From: Belnapia mucosa | GTDB taxonomy: Bacteria; Pseudomonadota; Alphaproteobacteria; Acetobacterales; Acetobacteraceae | Length of the DNA: 64,000 nucleotides | Direction of reading: 5' to 3' | Assembly: GCF_016775475.1 (NCBI RefSeq) | Contig: NZ_JAEUXJ010000007.1 | Span: 1-64,000 of the forward strand | Part shown: one piece after another, positions 17,239-29,005 of the stretch | How the letters are laid out: every line of letters starts with the position of its first letter | Position numbering within the stretch: position 1 is the stretch's first letter | Made by a program: the position numbers and the translations under genes | Notes under the pieces: model-generated | Database searches by the model: none | The model's input: only the letters and a program-made list of their open reading frames with translations | Told to the model about the DNA's origin: nothing

Positions 17239-17372
17239 GAGGGGGCCTTGCCCCCTCACACTCCCCCACCAAAGGCCGAAAGGCCTTTGGAAACCAATAG
17301 TTTAACTTACGGGTTCCAAGGGCCCTTCGGTCTTTGGTGGGGAGAGCCCGAGAGGGGCAGCGCCCCTCTCGG
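17239..17372. terminator. Array of three perfect hairpins with a long outer pairing
   Basis: Hairpin 1: GAGGGGGC-CTT-GCCCCCTC (17239-17257). Hairpin 2: CCAAAGGCC-GAAA-GGCCTTTGG (17269-17290). Hairpin 3: CCGAGAGGGGC-AGC-GCCCCTCTCGG (17348-17372). In addition CCCCACCAAAG (17264-17274) can pair with CTTTGGTGGGG (17332-17342), which competes with hairpin 2. The central part (17291-17315) is AT-rich. The element lies between the convergent Bug and P450 genes and probably ends both transcripts; its size and symmetry also suggest a dispersed intergenic repeat. Confidence 0.7.
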
Positions 17373-17379
17373 TCGCCCC

Positions 17380-18756
17380 CTAACGCCGCTCCAGCACCAT
17401 CGGCAGCCGCTCCCCTGGCCGCAGCGTCAGGCGGCACACGGGGAAGACCCGCGCTCCCGGCGCCAGGCGCAGGCGGAATTCCTGCAGCAGCGTCGCCAGC
17501 ACGATCACGGCCTCGGCTAGGCCGAAGCCCATTCCCGTGCAGACCCGCGGGCCGAGGCTGAAGGGCACATAGGCATGGCGCGGTCGCTCCGGCGCGCCGG
17601 GCAGGAAGCGTTCCGGCGCGAAATGGTCCGGCTGGTCCCAGAGCCCTGGGTTCCGGTGCAGCAGCCAGGGCACGACGATGACGATGGTGCCGGGCGCCAC
17701 CGCCTCCCCGGCAATGGTCAGCGGCGCGCCGGCCTGCCGCGCCAACAGCGGCACCGGCGGGTAGAGCCGCAGCGCCTCATCCACCACGGCACGGGTATAG
17801 GGCAGGGCGGGCAGGTCCTCCCACCCCGCAGCCCGGCCGCGGAGGGCGGCCTGCGCCTCCCCGGCCAGCCGCGCCTCGGCCTCTGGCGCCTGGGAGAGCA
17901 GGTAGAGCGCCCAGGCCAGCAGGTTCGCCGTCGTCTCGTGCCCGGCCATGAACAGCGTCGCCGCTTCGTTGCGGAAGGCGGTGGCGTCCATCCGCTGCCC
18001 GCCGGGAAGCGCCGCCTGCGCCATCGCCCCGATCAGCGAGGATTCGCCGCCCCGCAGCGCGCCGGCCACCAGCCCGTCCACCACCGCATGGATGCGCCGC
18101 ACCTCGGGCGAGATGCCGAGCCGCAGCCGCGGCATCCAGTCCGGCAGGCCGAGCAGGGAGGGCAGGTCTGTATTGCCGATCCGCGCCTGGTAGCGCCGGA
18201 AAGCCTCCACCACCGTCGCCGCGGCGCCGGCACCGAGCCGGCGGCCGAAGAGGGCGGCGCAGATCACCTCCGCCGTCAGCTGGCCCATCGAGGCGAGGAT
18301 GTCGGTCGGCGCGCCGGGCGGCAGGCCGCGCCAGGCATCCCGCCGCTCCTCGATCACCGAGGTCATCACCGGCGCCAGCTCCGGCAGGCGGGAGTGGTGG
18401 GTGACGGGCGCGACCACCCGCCGCCGTTCCCGCCACACCAGCCCGTCCGAGATGAACAGCCCGTCGCCCAGCAGCGGCTCCAGCGCATGGCGCATCTGCG
18501 GGCTTTTCCGCTCCAGCGCCTCATGCCCGTCGATGAAGGCCTGCTGCACGCTTTCCGGGCTGTTGCAGACCAGGATGCGCTGGGCGAGGACGCGGGTCTG
18601 GATCAGCGGCTGGCTGAAATGCCCGGCCAGCCAGACCTCCAGGAAATTCCGCCGCGCCCGGCGCAGCAGCTCGGGCAGCGGCAGGCGGCGGGTCGGGCGG
18701 TCCGGGAAGGGCGGGACGAAATGGCCGAAGCCGCTCATGCCAGCCGTGGGTATCAT
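17380..18756 (-). CDS. Cytochrome P450
   Basis: 458 residues. The I-helix oxygen-binding motif AGHETT (271-276), the K-helix E327-A-L-R330, the PERF motif and the heme loop FSLGPRVCTG (399-408, ligand C406) are all intact. It is a soluble, CYP102/CYP4-like bacterial monooxygenase without a fused reductase. The ATG at 18756 overlaps the stop of the upstream dehydrogenase (ATGA); the ATG at 18738 is an alternative start. No ferredoxin gene is adjacent. The partner short-chain dehydrogenase suggests a two-step oxidation of a hydrophobic substrate, but the substrate is unknown. Confidence 0.95.
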   Translation of the reverse strand: MIPTAGMSGFGHFVPPFPDRPTRRLPLPELLRRARRNFLEVWLAGHFSQPLIQTRVLAQRILVCNSPESVQQAFIDGHEALERKSPQMRHALEPLLGDGLFISDGLVWRERRRVVAPVTHHSRLPELAPVMTSVIEERRDAWRGLPPGAPTDILASMGQLTAEVICAALFGRRLGAGAAATVVEAFRRYQARIGNTDLPSLLGLPDWMPRLRLGISPEVRRIHAVVDGLVAGALRGGESSLIGAMAQAALPGGQRMDATAFRNEAATLFMAGHETTANLLAWALYLLSQAPEAEARLAGEAQAALRGRAAGWEDLPALPYTRAVVDEALRLYPPVPLLARQAGAPLTIAGEAVAPGTIVIVVPWLLHRNPGLWDQPDHFAPERFLPGAPERPRHAYVPFSLGPRVCTGMGFGLAEAVIVLATLLQEFRLRLAPGARVFPVCRLTLRPGERLPMVLERR

Positions 18757-19499
18757 TCCTTATGGACGCGGAGCGGCCCGAAGCTCTGCGCCACCGGCAT
18801 GACCTGGAGCAGGTTGACATTCACCCGCTCCGGCCGCGTCGCTACCCAATGCACCGCATCGGCGATGTCCTCGGGCGCCAGCGGGTCGGTCCCCTGATAG
18901 GGGGCGGCGGCCTTGGCCGCATCGCCGCCGAAGCGCACGGCGGAGAATTCGGTGCCGCCGACCAGGCCGGGTTCGATATCCGTCACCCGCACCCGCGTCC
19001 CATGCAGGTCGGCGCGCAGGTTGAAGCTGAACTGCCGGACGAAGGCCTTGCTCGCGCCATAGACATTGCCGCCCGGATAGGGCCATTCCCCGGCGGTCGA
19101 GCCGATATTGAGGATATGCCCGCGGTTGCGCGCCACCATGCCCGGCAGCACCGCATGGGTGACATACATCAGCCCGCGCACATTGGTATCGACCATCGCG
19201 TCCCAGTCATCTAGCTTCGCGCTCTGCGCCGGGTCGAGGCCGCGGGCGAGGCCGGCATTGTTCACCAGCAGGTCGATCGCGGCCCAATCCGCCGGCAGGC
19301 CGGCAATGGCCGCCTCCACCGCAGCGCGGTCGGCGACGTCGAGCCGCAGCGAGTGCACCTGGCCCGGCAGTTCCGCCGCCAGCGCATCGAGCCGGTCCTG
19401 CCGCCGCCCGGCGGCGATGATGCGGGCGCCATCGGCGGCAAAACGGCGGGCGATGGCGAGGCCGAAGCCGGCGGTGGCGCCGGTGACGAGGACTATCAT
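18753..19499 (-). CDS. Short-chain dehydrogenase, YdfG-like NADP-dependent 3-hydroxy acid dehydrogenase
   Basis: 248 residues, one classical SDR domain. Cofactor motif TGATAGFG (6-13), the NNAG motif (80-83), catalytic S134, Y147 and K151 (YGASK). The C-terminal region VADAxHWVATRPxRVNVN-type (here ADAVHWVATRPERVNVN) is characteristic of YdfG, which oxidises 3-hydroxy acids such as L-serine or reduces malonic semialdehyde. It is translationally coupled to the P450 gene. Start ATG at 19499; the divergent RND operon begins 103 bases away. Confidence 0.9.
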   Translation of the reverse strand: MIVLVTGATAGFGLAIARRFAADGARIIAAGRRQDRLDALAAELPGQVHSLRLDVADRAAVEAAIAGLPADWAAIDLLVNNAGLARGLDPAQSAKLDDWDAMVDTNVRGLMYVTHAVLPGMVARNRGHILNIGSTAGEWPYPGGNVYGASKAFVRQFSFNLRADLHGTRVRVTDIEPGLVGGTEFSAVRFGGDAAKAAAPYQGTDPLAPEDIADAVHWVATRPERVNVNLLQVMPVAQSFGPLRVHKE

Positions 19500-19602
19500 G
19501 AGGGCTCCTTCGCGGACCCGTGACCCTTAGGGCAAAGCCGCCTGGGTTGAAACACCTTACAAATCGTCCATCTTGCGGTCGGAACCTGATGGAGACCGCA
19601 CT

Positions 19603-20727
19603 GTGGGACGCGATGCGGGGGCAAGGCTATTGGCCTGTGCCCTCCTGCTTGGCTTGGCAACCTCGGCCGTGGCGGCGGAGCCGACACCGAACGAGGTGAC
19701 GATCCGCCTCGACGAGCGGCAATACCGCGCCGCCGGCATCGAGGTCACCCGCGTCGAAGCCGAGGCCGGCACCACCCAGACGGTGCTGCCGGGCACGGTC
19801 GGCGTGCCGCCGGCGCAGCTTCGCATCGTCGCCGCCCCCGCCGCCGGGTTGGTGGAGGAGGTGCTGGTGGCGCCGAACGAGCCGGTCACGGCCGGCCAGC
19901 CCATCGCCCGGCTGCGCAGCCCGGACCTGCTGGAGGCGCAGCGCCTCTATCTCCAGGCCCTCTCGGCCGAGCAACTCGCGGCCGAGAAGCTGCGGCGCGA
20001 CGAGCAGATGCACCGCGAGCGCATCATCGCCGAGCGCCGCCTGCTGACCACCCGCGCCGACCACGACTATGCCCGCACCTCCTTGCAGGAGCGCGAGCAG
20101 ATGCTCGCCCTGCTCGGCATGGCCGAGGCCGATATCCGGGCGCTGCGCGAGCAGCGCCGCATGGTCCCGGCGCTGACCGTCATCGCCCCAGCCGAGGGCG
20201 TGGTGCTGGAGGTGCGCGCCTCGGCCGGCGAGCGCATCGCCCCGGCCGCGCCGCTGTTCAGCATCGCCCGGCTCGATCCGCTCTGGATCACCCTCCAGAT
20301 GCCGCTCGCTCAGGCCAATGCCATCGTGCCAGGCACGCGGGTCAGCGTGCCCGGGACGCCGGCCCAGGGCGAGGTGATCCGCCTCGGCCGCAGCGTCGAT
20401 GCTACGACCCAGTCACTCGCCGCCGTGGTCGAGGTCTCGGACGGCGCCGAGGCGCTGCGGCCCGGCCAGGTGGTCTCGGCCAGCGTCGCGTTGCGCCCCA
20501 ACGGCACGCCGCAATGGCGCCTGCCCTCCGGCGCCGTGGTGCGGCATGCCGGCCAGTCCTGGGTCTTCGTCCGCACCCAGGGGGGCTTCCGCGCCCGGCC
20601 GGTGGTGGTGGTGGCAGAGACCGCCAGCACCGTCTCCCTCCGCGCCAAGCTGGCGCCGGACGACCATGTGGCGACGCGCGGCATCCTCTCGCTGCTGGCC
20701 GAACTCACCGAAGTCTACGGGGGCTGA
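19603..20727 (+). CDS. RND efflux periplasmic adaptor, CusB/CzcB type
   Basis: 374 residues from a GTG start with a strong ribosome binding site (GGAGA at 19591-19595, 7-base spacer). A TTG at 19573 is an upstream alternative but would spoil the signal peptide (LLACALLLGLATSAVA). The protein has the membrane-fusion order: barrel-sandwich/lipoyl halves (VAAPAAGLVEEVLVAPNEPV and TVIAPAEGVVLEVRAS) around an alpha hairpin (about 105-180), followed by beta-barrel and proximal domains. No extra metal-binding N-terminal Met/His motif is evident. It forms an operon with the permease (7-base gap) and the outer-membrane factor. Confidence 0.92.
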   Translation: MGRDAGARLLACALLLGLATSAVAAEPTPNEVTIRLDERQYRAAGIEVTRVEAEAGTTQTVLPGTVGVPPAQLRIVAAPAAGLVEEVLVAPNEPVTAGQPIARLRSPDLLEAQRLYLQALSAEQLAAEKLRRDEQMHRERIIAERRLLTTRADHDYARTSLQEREQMLALLGMAEADIRALREQRRMVPALTVIAPAEGVVLEVRASAGERIAPAAPLFSIARLDPLWITLQMPLAQANAIVPGTRVSVPGTPAQGEVIRLGRSVDATTQSLAAVVEVSDGAEALRPGQVVSASVALRPNGTPQWRLPSGAVVRHAGQSWVFVRTQGGFRARPVVVVAETASTVSLRAKLAPDDHVATRGILSLLAELTEVYGG

Positions 20728-20734
20728 CCGAGTC

Positions 20735-23866
<3,132 letters not shown>

Positions 23867-23868
23867 CG

Positions 23869-25062
23869 ATGCCGATGCCTGCGATCCTGCTTCTCATCCT
23901 CCTCCTGCTGCCGGGGGCGGCCCTGGCCCAGGCGGAATCCCCCCTCGGCCGCCATCTCGACCAGGCGGTGGCGCTCGATGCCGCCAGCCGCGGGCTGGCC
24001 GCCCAGCGCGGCGCAGTCGCCGCGCGCCGTGCCACGGTGCGCTCGCCCATCGCCGGCTCGCCGGTGGTCAGCGGCGCCTGGCGCACCGATCTCCGCGGCC
24101 CGCGCGAGGCGCTCCAGCTCGACATGGAAGTGGGCGCGCCGATCTGGCTGCCCGGCCAGCGCAGCGCGCTCGGCAATACCGTCACCGCCGGCGTCGCCGA
24201 GGTGGAGGGCCAGATCCTCCAGCGCCGGCTGGAGATCGCTGCCCTGCTGCGCGAATACTGGTGGAACGCCGCGCTCGCCGCCCGCGAGCAGCGTCTGGCG
24301 CGCGACCGGCTGGCCACCGCGCGCGACATCGCCCGCGACGTGGCGCGCCGCGCCCAGCTCGGCGACATCCCGCCCTCCGACGGGCTGCTGGCGCAGAACG
24401 AGACCCTGGCGGCGGAGCTGGCGCTGGCGGATGCTGAGGCCGCGCTGGTCGCCGCCCGCGCCACCTACGCCACGCTGACCGGCGGCGCCGAGCCCGACCT
24501 GCCGCCCGAGCCGCCGGCGCCCCGCAACCTCCGCCACCCGCTGCTGGCCGCGGCGGAGGCGAGCCTCGCCCGGGCCGAGGCGGAGGCCCGACTGGTGGCG
24601 GCGACGCAGCGGGACAATCCGGAGCTCGGCCTGTTCGGCCAGAGCCAGAGCGGCAATGTCACCGAACAGGGCGTCTCGGTCGGCCTCCGCCTGCGGGTGC
24701 CTCTGGCCACCGAGGCCCGCAACGCCCCCCGTCGCGCCGCGGCCGAGGCCGATATCACCCGCGCCTCGGCCCTGCTGGCCCAGCAGCGCCGGCTGGTCGG
24801 GGCTGGCATCCAGGCGGCCGAGCAGGCGCTGCGCGCGGCCGAGGAGGCGGTGCGGCTGGCGCGGCAGCGCCTCTCGGTGGCGAACCAGCAGCTGGACGTC
24901 GCCCGCCGCGCCTTCCGCGCCGGCGAGACGGGCATCTTCGACCTCTACCGGGTGCGCCAGCTTCAGCTCGAAGCGGCGGGGGCCGAGGCCCGCGCCGCGG
25001 TGCAGGCCGGGCGGGCGCGCTCGCGGCTCAACCAGGCGCTGGGCTACGCACCAGACGCCTGA
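23869..25062 (+). CDS. RND outer-membrane factor, TolC/CusC family
   Basis: 397 residues from the ATG at 23869; the GTG at 23863, overlapping the permease stop, is equally plausible. Signal peptide (ILLLILLLLPGAALA). The two internal repeats of long helical hairpins, rich in Ala/Glu/Arg, are visible (for example EREQRLARDRLATARDIARD-like and QAAEQALRAAEEAVRLARQR-like stretches). The C-terminal repeat has AFRAGETGIFDLYRVRQLQLEA, a standard signature. No lipobox cysteine is seen, unlike many CusC proteins. Third gene of the tripartite pump; it converges on the following Bug gene with one base between. Confidence 0.92.
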   Translation: MPMPAILLLILLLLPGAALAQAESPLGRHLDQAVALDAASRGLAAQRGAVAARRATVRSPIAGSPVVSGAWRTDLRGPREALQLDMEVGAPIWLPGQRSALGNTVTAGVAEVEGQILQRRLEIAALLREYWWNAALAAREQRLARDRLATARDIARDVARRAQLGDIPPSDGLLAQNETLAAELALADAEAALVAARATYATLTGGAEPDLPPEPPAPRNLRHPLLAAAEASLARAEAEARLVAATQRDNPELGLFGQSQSGNVTEQGVSVGLRLRVPLATEARNAPRRAAAEADITRASALLAQQRRLVGAGIQAAEQALRAAEEAVRLARQRLSVANQQLDVARRAFRAGETGIFDLYRVRQLQLEAAGAEARAAVQAGRARSRLNQALGYAPDA

Positions 25063-25063
25063 G

Positions 25064-26044
25064 CTATTCGAGGCGGATGCCGGTCAGCGCCACCAGCGCC
25101 TCCCAGCGCTCCAGCTCGGCGCGCTGGAAGCGGGCGAATTCCGCGGCCGGCAGCGGCGCCGGGGTGAAGCCGAGGGTGGCCAGCCGCGCCGCCATGGACG
25201 GCTCGGCGAGGATCTTCGGCAAGGCGTCCGAGAGCCGGGCGATGATCGGCGCCGGCGTCCGCGCCGGGGCCCAGAGACCGAACCAGGCATCGACCGCCAT
25301 ATAGGGCGCGCCCGCCTCGGCGAAGCCCGGCACATCGGGGAAGTCCGGCAGCCGGGCCGGCGCGCCGATGCCCAAGGCGCGCAGCCGCCCTTCCTTCACC
25401 AGGGTCATCACCTGCGGCCAGGTGGAGACGAAGAAATCCACCACGCCGGCCACGGTATCCGTCGTCGCCTGGGCGCCGCCGCGATAGGGCACATGCGTCG
25501 CCTCCAGCCCCTCGCGCCGGACGAAGCTCTCGGCGATCACATGGCTCGCCGAGCCGACGCCGGAGGAGGCGTAGGTGAGGCGCCCGGCCTTCCCGCGCGC
25601 CGCCAGCTCCGCCAGTGTCCGCGCGGGCGAGGTCGCCGGCACCACCAGCGCATGATGCACCTCGGCCAGCCGGCCGATCGGCGCGAAATCCTCGACCGGG
25701 CGATAGGGCAGGTCGCGGACCATCGCCGCATTGGCCGCATGGGTCTGGTTGTTGCCGAGGCTGAGCGTATAGCCATCCGGCGCGGCGACGGCCGCCGCCT
25801 GGGTGCCGACCACCGCGGCGCCGCCCGGCCGGTTCTCGACGACGAAGCTGCTGCCGGGAATGGCGGCGGCCAGCGCCTCGGCCAGCGCCCGGGCGAGCAC
25901 ATCCGTGCTGCCGCCCGGCGGATAGGCGAGGAGGATGCGCACGGGCCGGGACGGCCAGGGGGCTTCCTGCGTGCGGGCTTCCTGCGCGCGGAGGGTGCCG
26001 GGCAGCAGCAGCGGCGCGGCAAGCAGCGCGCGGCGACGAATCAT
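25064..26044 (-). CDS. Bug/TctC family substrate-binding protein
   Basis: 326 residues. Signal peptide (RRRALLAAPLLLPGTLRAQ), ligand loop ILLAYPPGGSTDVLARALAE, ENRPGGAAVVGTQAAAVAAPDGYTL and HVPYRGGAQATTDTVAG. The gene is alone on its strand, with no transporter permease nearby. A ribosome binding site GGAGG lies 11 bases before the ATG. The 5' leader carries a perfect 6-bp hairpin (CTCTGC at 26061-26066 with GCAGAG at 26072-26077). The ligand is unknown. Confidence 0.9.
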   Translation of the reverse strand: MIRRRALLAAPLLLPGTLRAQEARTQEAPWPSRPVRILLAYPPGGSTDVLARALAEALAAAIPGSSFVVENRPGGAAVVGTQAAAVAAPDGYTLSLGNNQTHAANAAMVRDLPYRPVEDFAPIGRLAEVHHALVVPATSPARTLAELAARGKAGRLTYASSGVGSASHVIAESFVRREGLEATHVPYRGGAQATTDTVAGVVDFFVSTWPQVMTLVKEGRLRALGIGAPARLPDFPDVPGFAEAGAPYMAVDAWFGLWAPARTPAPIIARLSDALPKILAEPSMAARLATLGFTPAPLPAAEFARFQRAELERWEALVALTGIRLE

Positions 26045-26217
26045 GACAGTCCTTTCCTCCCTCTGCTAACGGCAGAGAAATATCCGGTAACGTAACATCA
26101 CCGCTTCGTGACGGCCTTAAGCGGCTTGGTCAAGCTTCAGGATACATTTGGTTTCTACTTTGCCGCTATCGTGCCACAACCAACAGGCATCATCCCCCCG
26201 GATGCAGGAGACCAGAG

Positions 26218-26265
26218 ATGCCACGCAGACAGGCTGCGCGCTGCACCGGGCCGGCAGGGGAATGA
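26218..26265 (+). CDS. Possible 15-codon leader ORF
   Basis: An AGGAG Shine-Dalgarno (26206-26210) sits 7 bases before an ATG that opens a 15-codon reading frame (MPRRQAARCTGPAGE). Its stop overlaps the ATG of the following small gene (ATGA at 26262-26265). The strong ribosome binding site and the overlap suggest a translated leader that feeds ribosomes into the downstream ORF. The downstream gene could instead start alone at 26271. Evidence is only these signals. Confidence 0.35.
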   Translation: MPRRQAARCTGPAGE

Positions 26266-26447
26266 GGCGCATGGAACGGCGCACGGACCCTTGGGGCGAC
26301 TTCCTGCGGCGCATCCTCCTCTCGGCCGGCCTTGCCAGCGCCGCGGCGGTCTCCACGGCCGCGACGGGCGAGGCCCCGCAGGCCGAGATAGCCGAGGCCG
26401 AGGCGCAACCGAAGCCGGAACCCTCGCAACCCGCGGCCAAGGCGTAA
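26262..26447 (+). CDS. Small hypothetical membrane-anchored protein
   Basis: 61 residues from the ATG at 26262 (58 from 26271, which has AGGGGA 9 bases upstream). A short basic N-terminus (MRRMERRTDPWGDFLRR) is followed by a weak hydrophobic segment (ILLSAGLASAAAVSTAA) and an Ala/Glu/Pro/Gln-rich tail. That pattern fits a small anchored or secreted peptide. No family is recognised. The case as a gene rests on its ribosome binding signals and on its position, alone between the divergent Bug gene and convergent tadA. Confidence 0.5.
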   Translation: MRRMERRTDPWGDFLRRILLSAGLASAAAVSTAATGEAPQAEIAEAEAQPKPEPSQPAAKA

Positions 26448-26454
26448 GCCCGCC

Positions 26455-26898
26455 TCACCGCCGCGCGGCGAAGAACGCGCGCAGCACGGCACCGCATTCC
26501 GCCTCGCGCAGGCCGCCGATCACCTCCGGCGCATGATGGCAGGAGGTGGCGGCATAGATGCGGGCGCCGTGCTCCACCCCGCCGCCCTTCGGGTCATAGG
26601 CGCCGAAGGCCAGGCGGCGGATGCGGAAGAAGCCGATGGCCTGGGCGCACATCGGGCAGGGCTCCAGCGTCACCGTCAGGGTGCAATCAGTCAGGAATTT
26701 GTCGCCCCGCACGGCGGCCGCCGCGCGCAGCGCCAGCACCTCGGCATGGGCCGAAGGGTCGTGGCGTGCCTCGACCTCGTTCCCGGCCCGGGCCAGCACG
26801 CGGCCCGCGGCATCCGTCACCACGGCGCCGACCGGCACCTCGCCCCGCGCGGCGGCGGCGCGGGCTTCCTCCAGCGCGATTTCGATGGGCAGGGGCAT
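26455..26898 (-). CDS. tadA: tRNA(Arg) adenosine-34 deaminase TadA
   Basis: 147 residues from the ATG at 26898. The cytidine/deoxycytidylate deaminase-fold zinc site is intact: H51-A-E53 with the catalytic Glu, and P80-C81-x2-C84. The sequence VPVGAVVTDAAGRVLARAGN near the N-terminus and FGAYDPKGGGVEHG after the zinc site match TadA, which makes inosine at the wobble position of tRNA-Arg(ACG). It is divergent from the peptidase C26 gene, with 45 bases between their starts. Confidence 0.93.
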   Translation of the reverse strand: MPLPIEIALEEARAAAARGEVPVGAVVTDAAGRVLARAGNEVEARHDPSAHAEVLALRAAAAVRGDKFLTDCTLTVTLEPCPMCAQAIGFFRIRRLAFGAYDPKGGGVEHGARIYAATSCHHAPEVIGGLREAECGAVLRAFFAARR

Positions 26899-26943
26899 GG
26901 GCCGAGCTTGCCCCGCCCCGCCGATAAGTTCTAGCAACGCGCC

Positions 26944-27656
26944 ATGCGCACCCGTCCCATCATCGGCGTCACCCTGGATGCGGAGGAGCCCGGCGGCTAC
27001 TCCAAGCTGCCCTGGTATGCGCTGCGGAAGAACTACTTCTCGGCCCTGGCCGAGGCCGGCGCCCTGCCGCTGGCCCTGCCGCACCATCCGGAACTGGCCG
27101 AGGCCTATCTCGACCAGATCGACGGGCTGCTCATCACCGGCGGCGCCTTCGATGTGGACCCTTCGCTCTATGGCGGCGGCGACACCCATCCGACCGTCAC
27201 GCTGAAGGCGGGCCGCACCGATTTCGAGCTGGCGGTGACGCGCGGCGCCCTGAAGCGGGACATGCCCGTCCTCGGCATCTGCGGCGGGGAGCAGCTGCTG
27301 GCGGTCGCGCTCGGCGGCACGCTGATCCAGCACATCCCGGACAGCATCGCGACCGAGATCGAGCATGAGCAGCCGAACCCGCGGAACGAGCCGGGGCATG
27401 AGGTCGCCATCGAGGAGGGCACGCTGCTCTCCCGCATCATCGGCAAGCCGCGCATGGCGGTGAACAGCGCGCATCACCAGGCCGTCGCCACGCCCGGCCC
27501 CGGCGCCCGCGTCAATGCCACGGCGCCCGATGGCGTGGTGGAGGGGCTGGAGCATCCCGGCCATCGCTTCGCGCTCGGCGTGCAGTGGCACCCGGAATAC
27601 GTCGTCGATCCGGCCGATCCGCTGATCTTCGCCGCCTTCATCGAGGCCTGCCGCAA

Positions 27657-27660
<4 letters not shown>
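26944..27660 (+). CDS. Class I glutamine amidotransferase-like hydrolase (peptidase C26, PuuD-like)
   Basis: 238 residues. The nucleophile elbow GICGGEQ (111-117, C113) and the H216-P-E218 pair complete the amidotransferase triad. LPxLITGGxFDVDPSLYG (LLITGGAFDVDPSLYG, 62-77) and NSAHHQA are typical of gamma-glutamyl-GABA hydrolases (PuuD) and relatives. The nucleophile loop has GICGGEQ in place of the more usual GICRGxQ. No other putrescine-degradation gene is nearby, so the substrate remains open. Its stop overlaps the GTG of the pseudouridine synthase (GTGA). Confidence 0.9.
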
Positions 27661-28450
<790 letters not shown>

Positions 28451-28454
<4 letters not shown>

Positions 28455-29005
28455 GAATTATCGCCGGCCGGCATCGCGGGCGCCGCCTCGCCGCGCCCGC
28501 CGGCGCCGCGACGCGCCCGACCGCCGACCGCGTCCGCCAGGCGCTGTTCGACATGCTCTGGCACGCACCCTGGGGCGGGCGGGAGCGGGTGGAGGGCGCG
28601 ACCGTCCTCGATGCCTTCGCCGGCACCGGCGCCCTGGGGCTGGAGGCGCTGTCGCGTGGCGCCGACCGGGCCAGCTTCCTCGAGACCGACCGCGCCGCGC
28701 TGGCCGCGCTGCGGGCCAATATCGCCGCCTGCCGCGAGGAGGCGCGCTGCACCGTGCTGGCCGCCGATGCGACCCGGCCGCCCCGCGCCGCCGCCCCCTG
28801 CGGCCTGGTCTTCCTCGACCCGCCCTATGCCGAGGGGCTGATGACCTCCGCACTGGCCGCGCTCGGCGCCGCCGGCTGGATCGCGCCAGGGGCACTGGTC
28901 TGCGCCGAATACCCCGCCGCCGCCGCCGAGCCGCCGCCCGGCTTCACCCTGCTCGCCGAACGCGCCCATGGCGCCGCGCGGCTGCTGGTGCTGCAGCCGG
29001 GATGA
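28451..29005 (+). CDS. rsmD: 16S rRNA (guanine-966-N2)-methyltransferase RsmD
   Basis: 184 residues, GTG start overlapping the pseudouridine synthase stop. It opens MRIIAGRHRGRRLAAP with TRPTADRVRQALFDML, the RsmD signature. The SAM loop is LDAFAGTGALGLEAL (53-67) and the catalytic motif is DPPY (123-126). RsmD methylates G966 of 16S rRNA in the assembling 30S subunit. The pseudouridine synthase-rsmD pair is a common alphaproteobacterial arrangement. Its stop overlaps the following glycosyltransferase (ATGA). Confidence 0.95.

Noticed and set aside
17291..17315. AT-rich patch as a possible promoter or attachment site
   Set aside because: It lies inside the hairpin array between convergent stops, with no -35/-10 pair and no integrase or tRNA gene near.
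18738..18756. Choosing the ATG at 18738 for the P450 gene
   Set aside because: The upstream ATG at 18756 overlaps the dehydrogenase stop (ATGA), a pattern repeated many times in this window; 18738 is kept only as an alternative.
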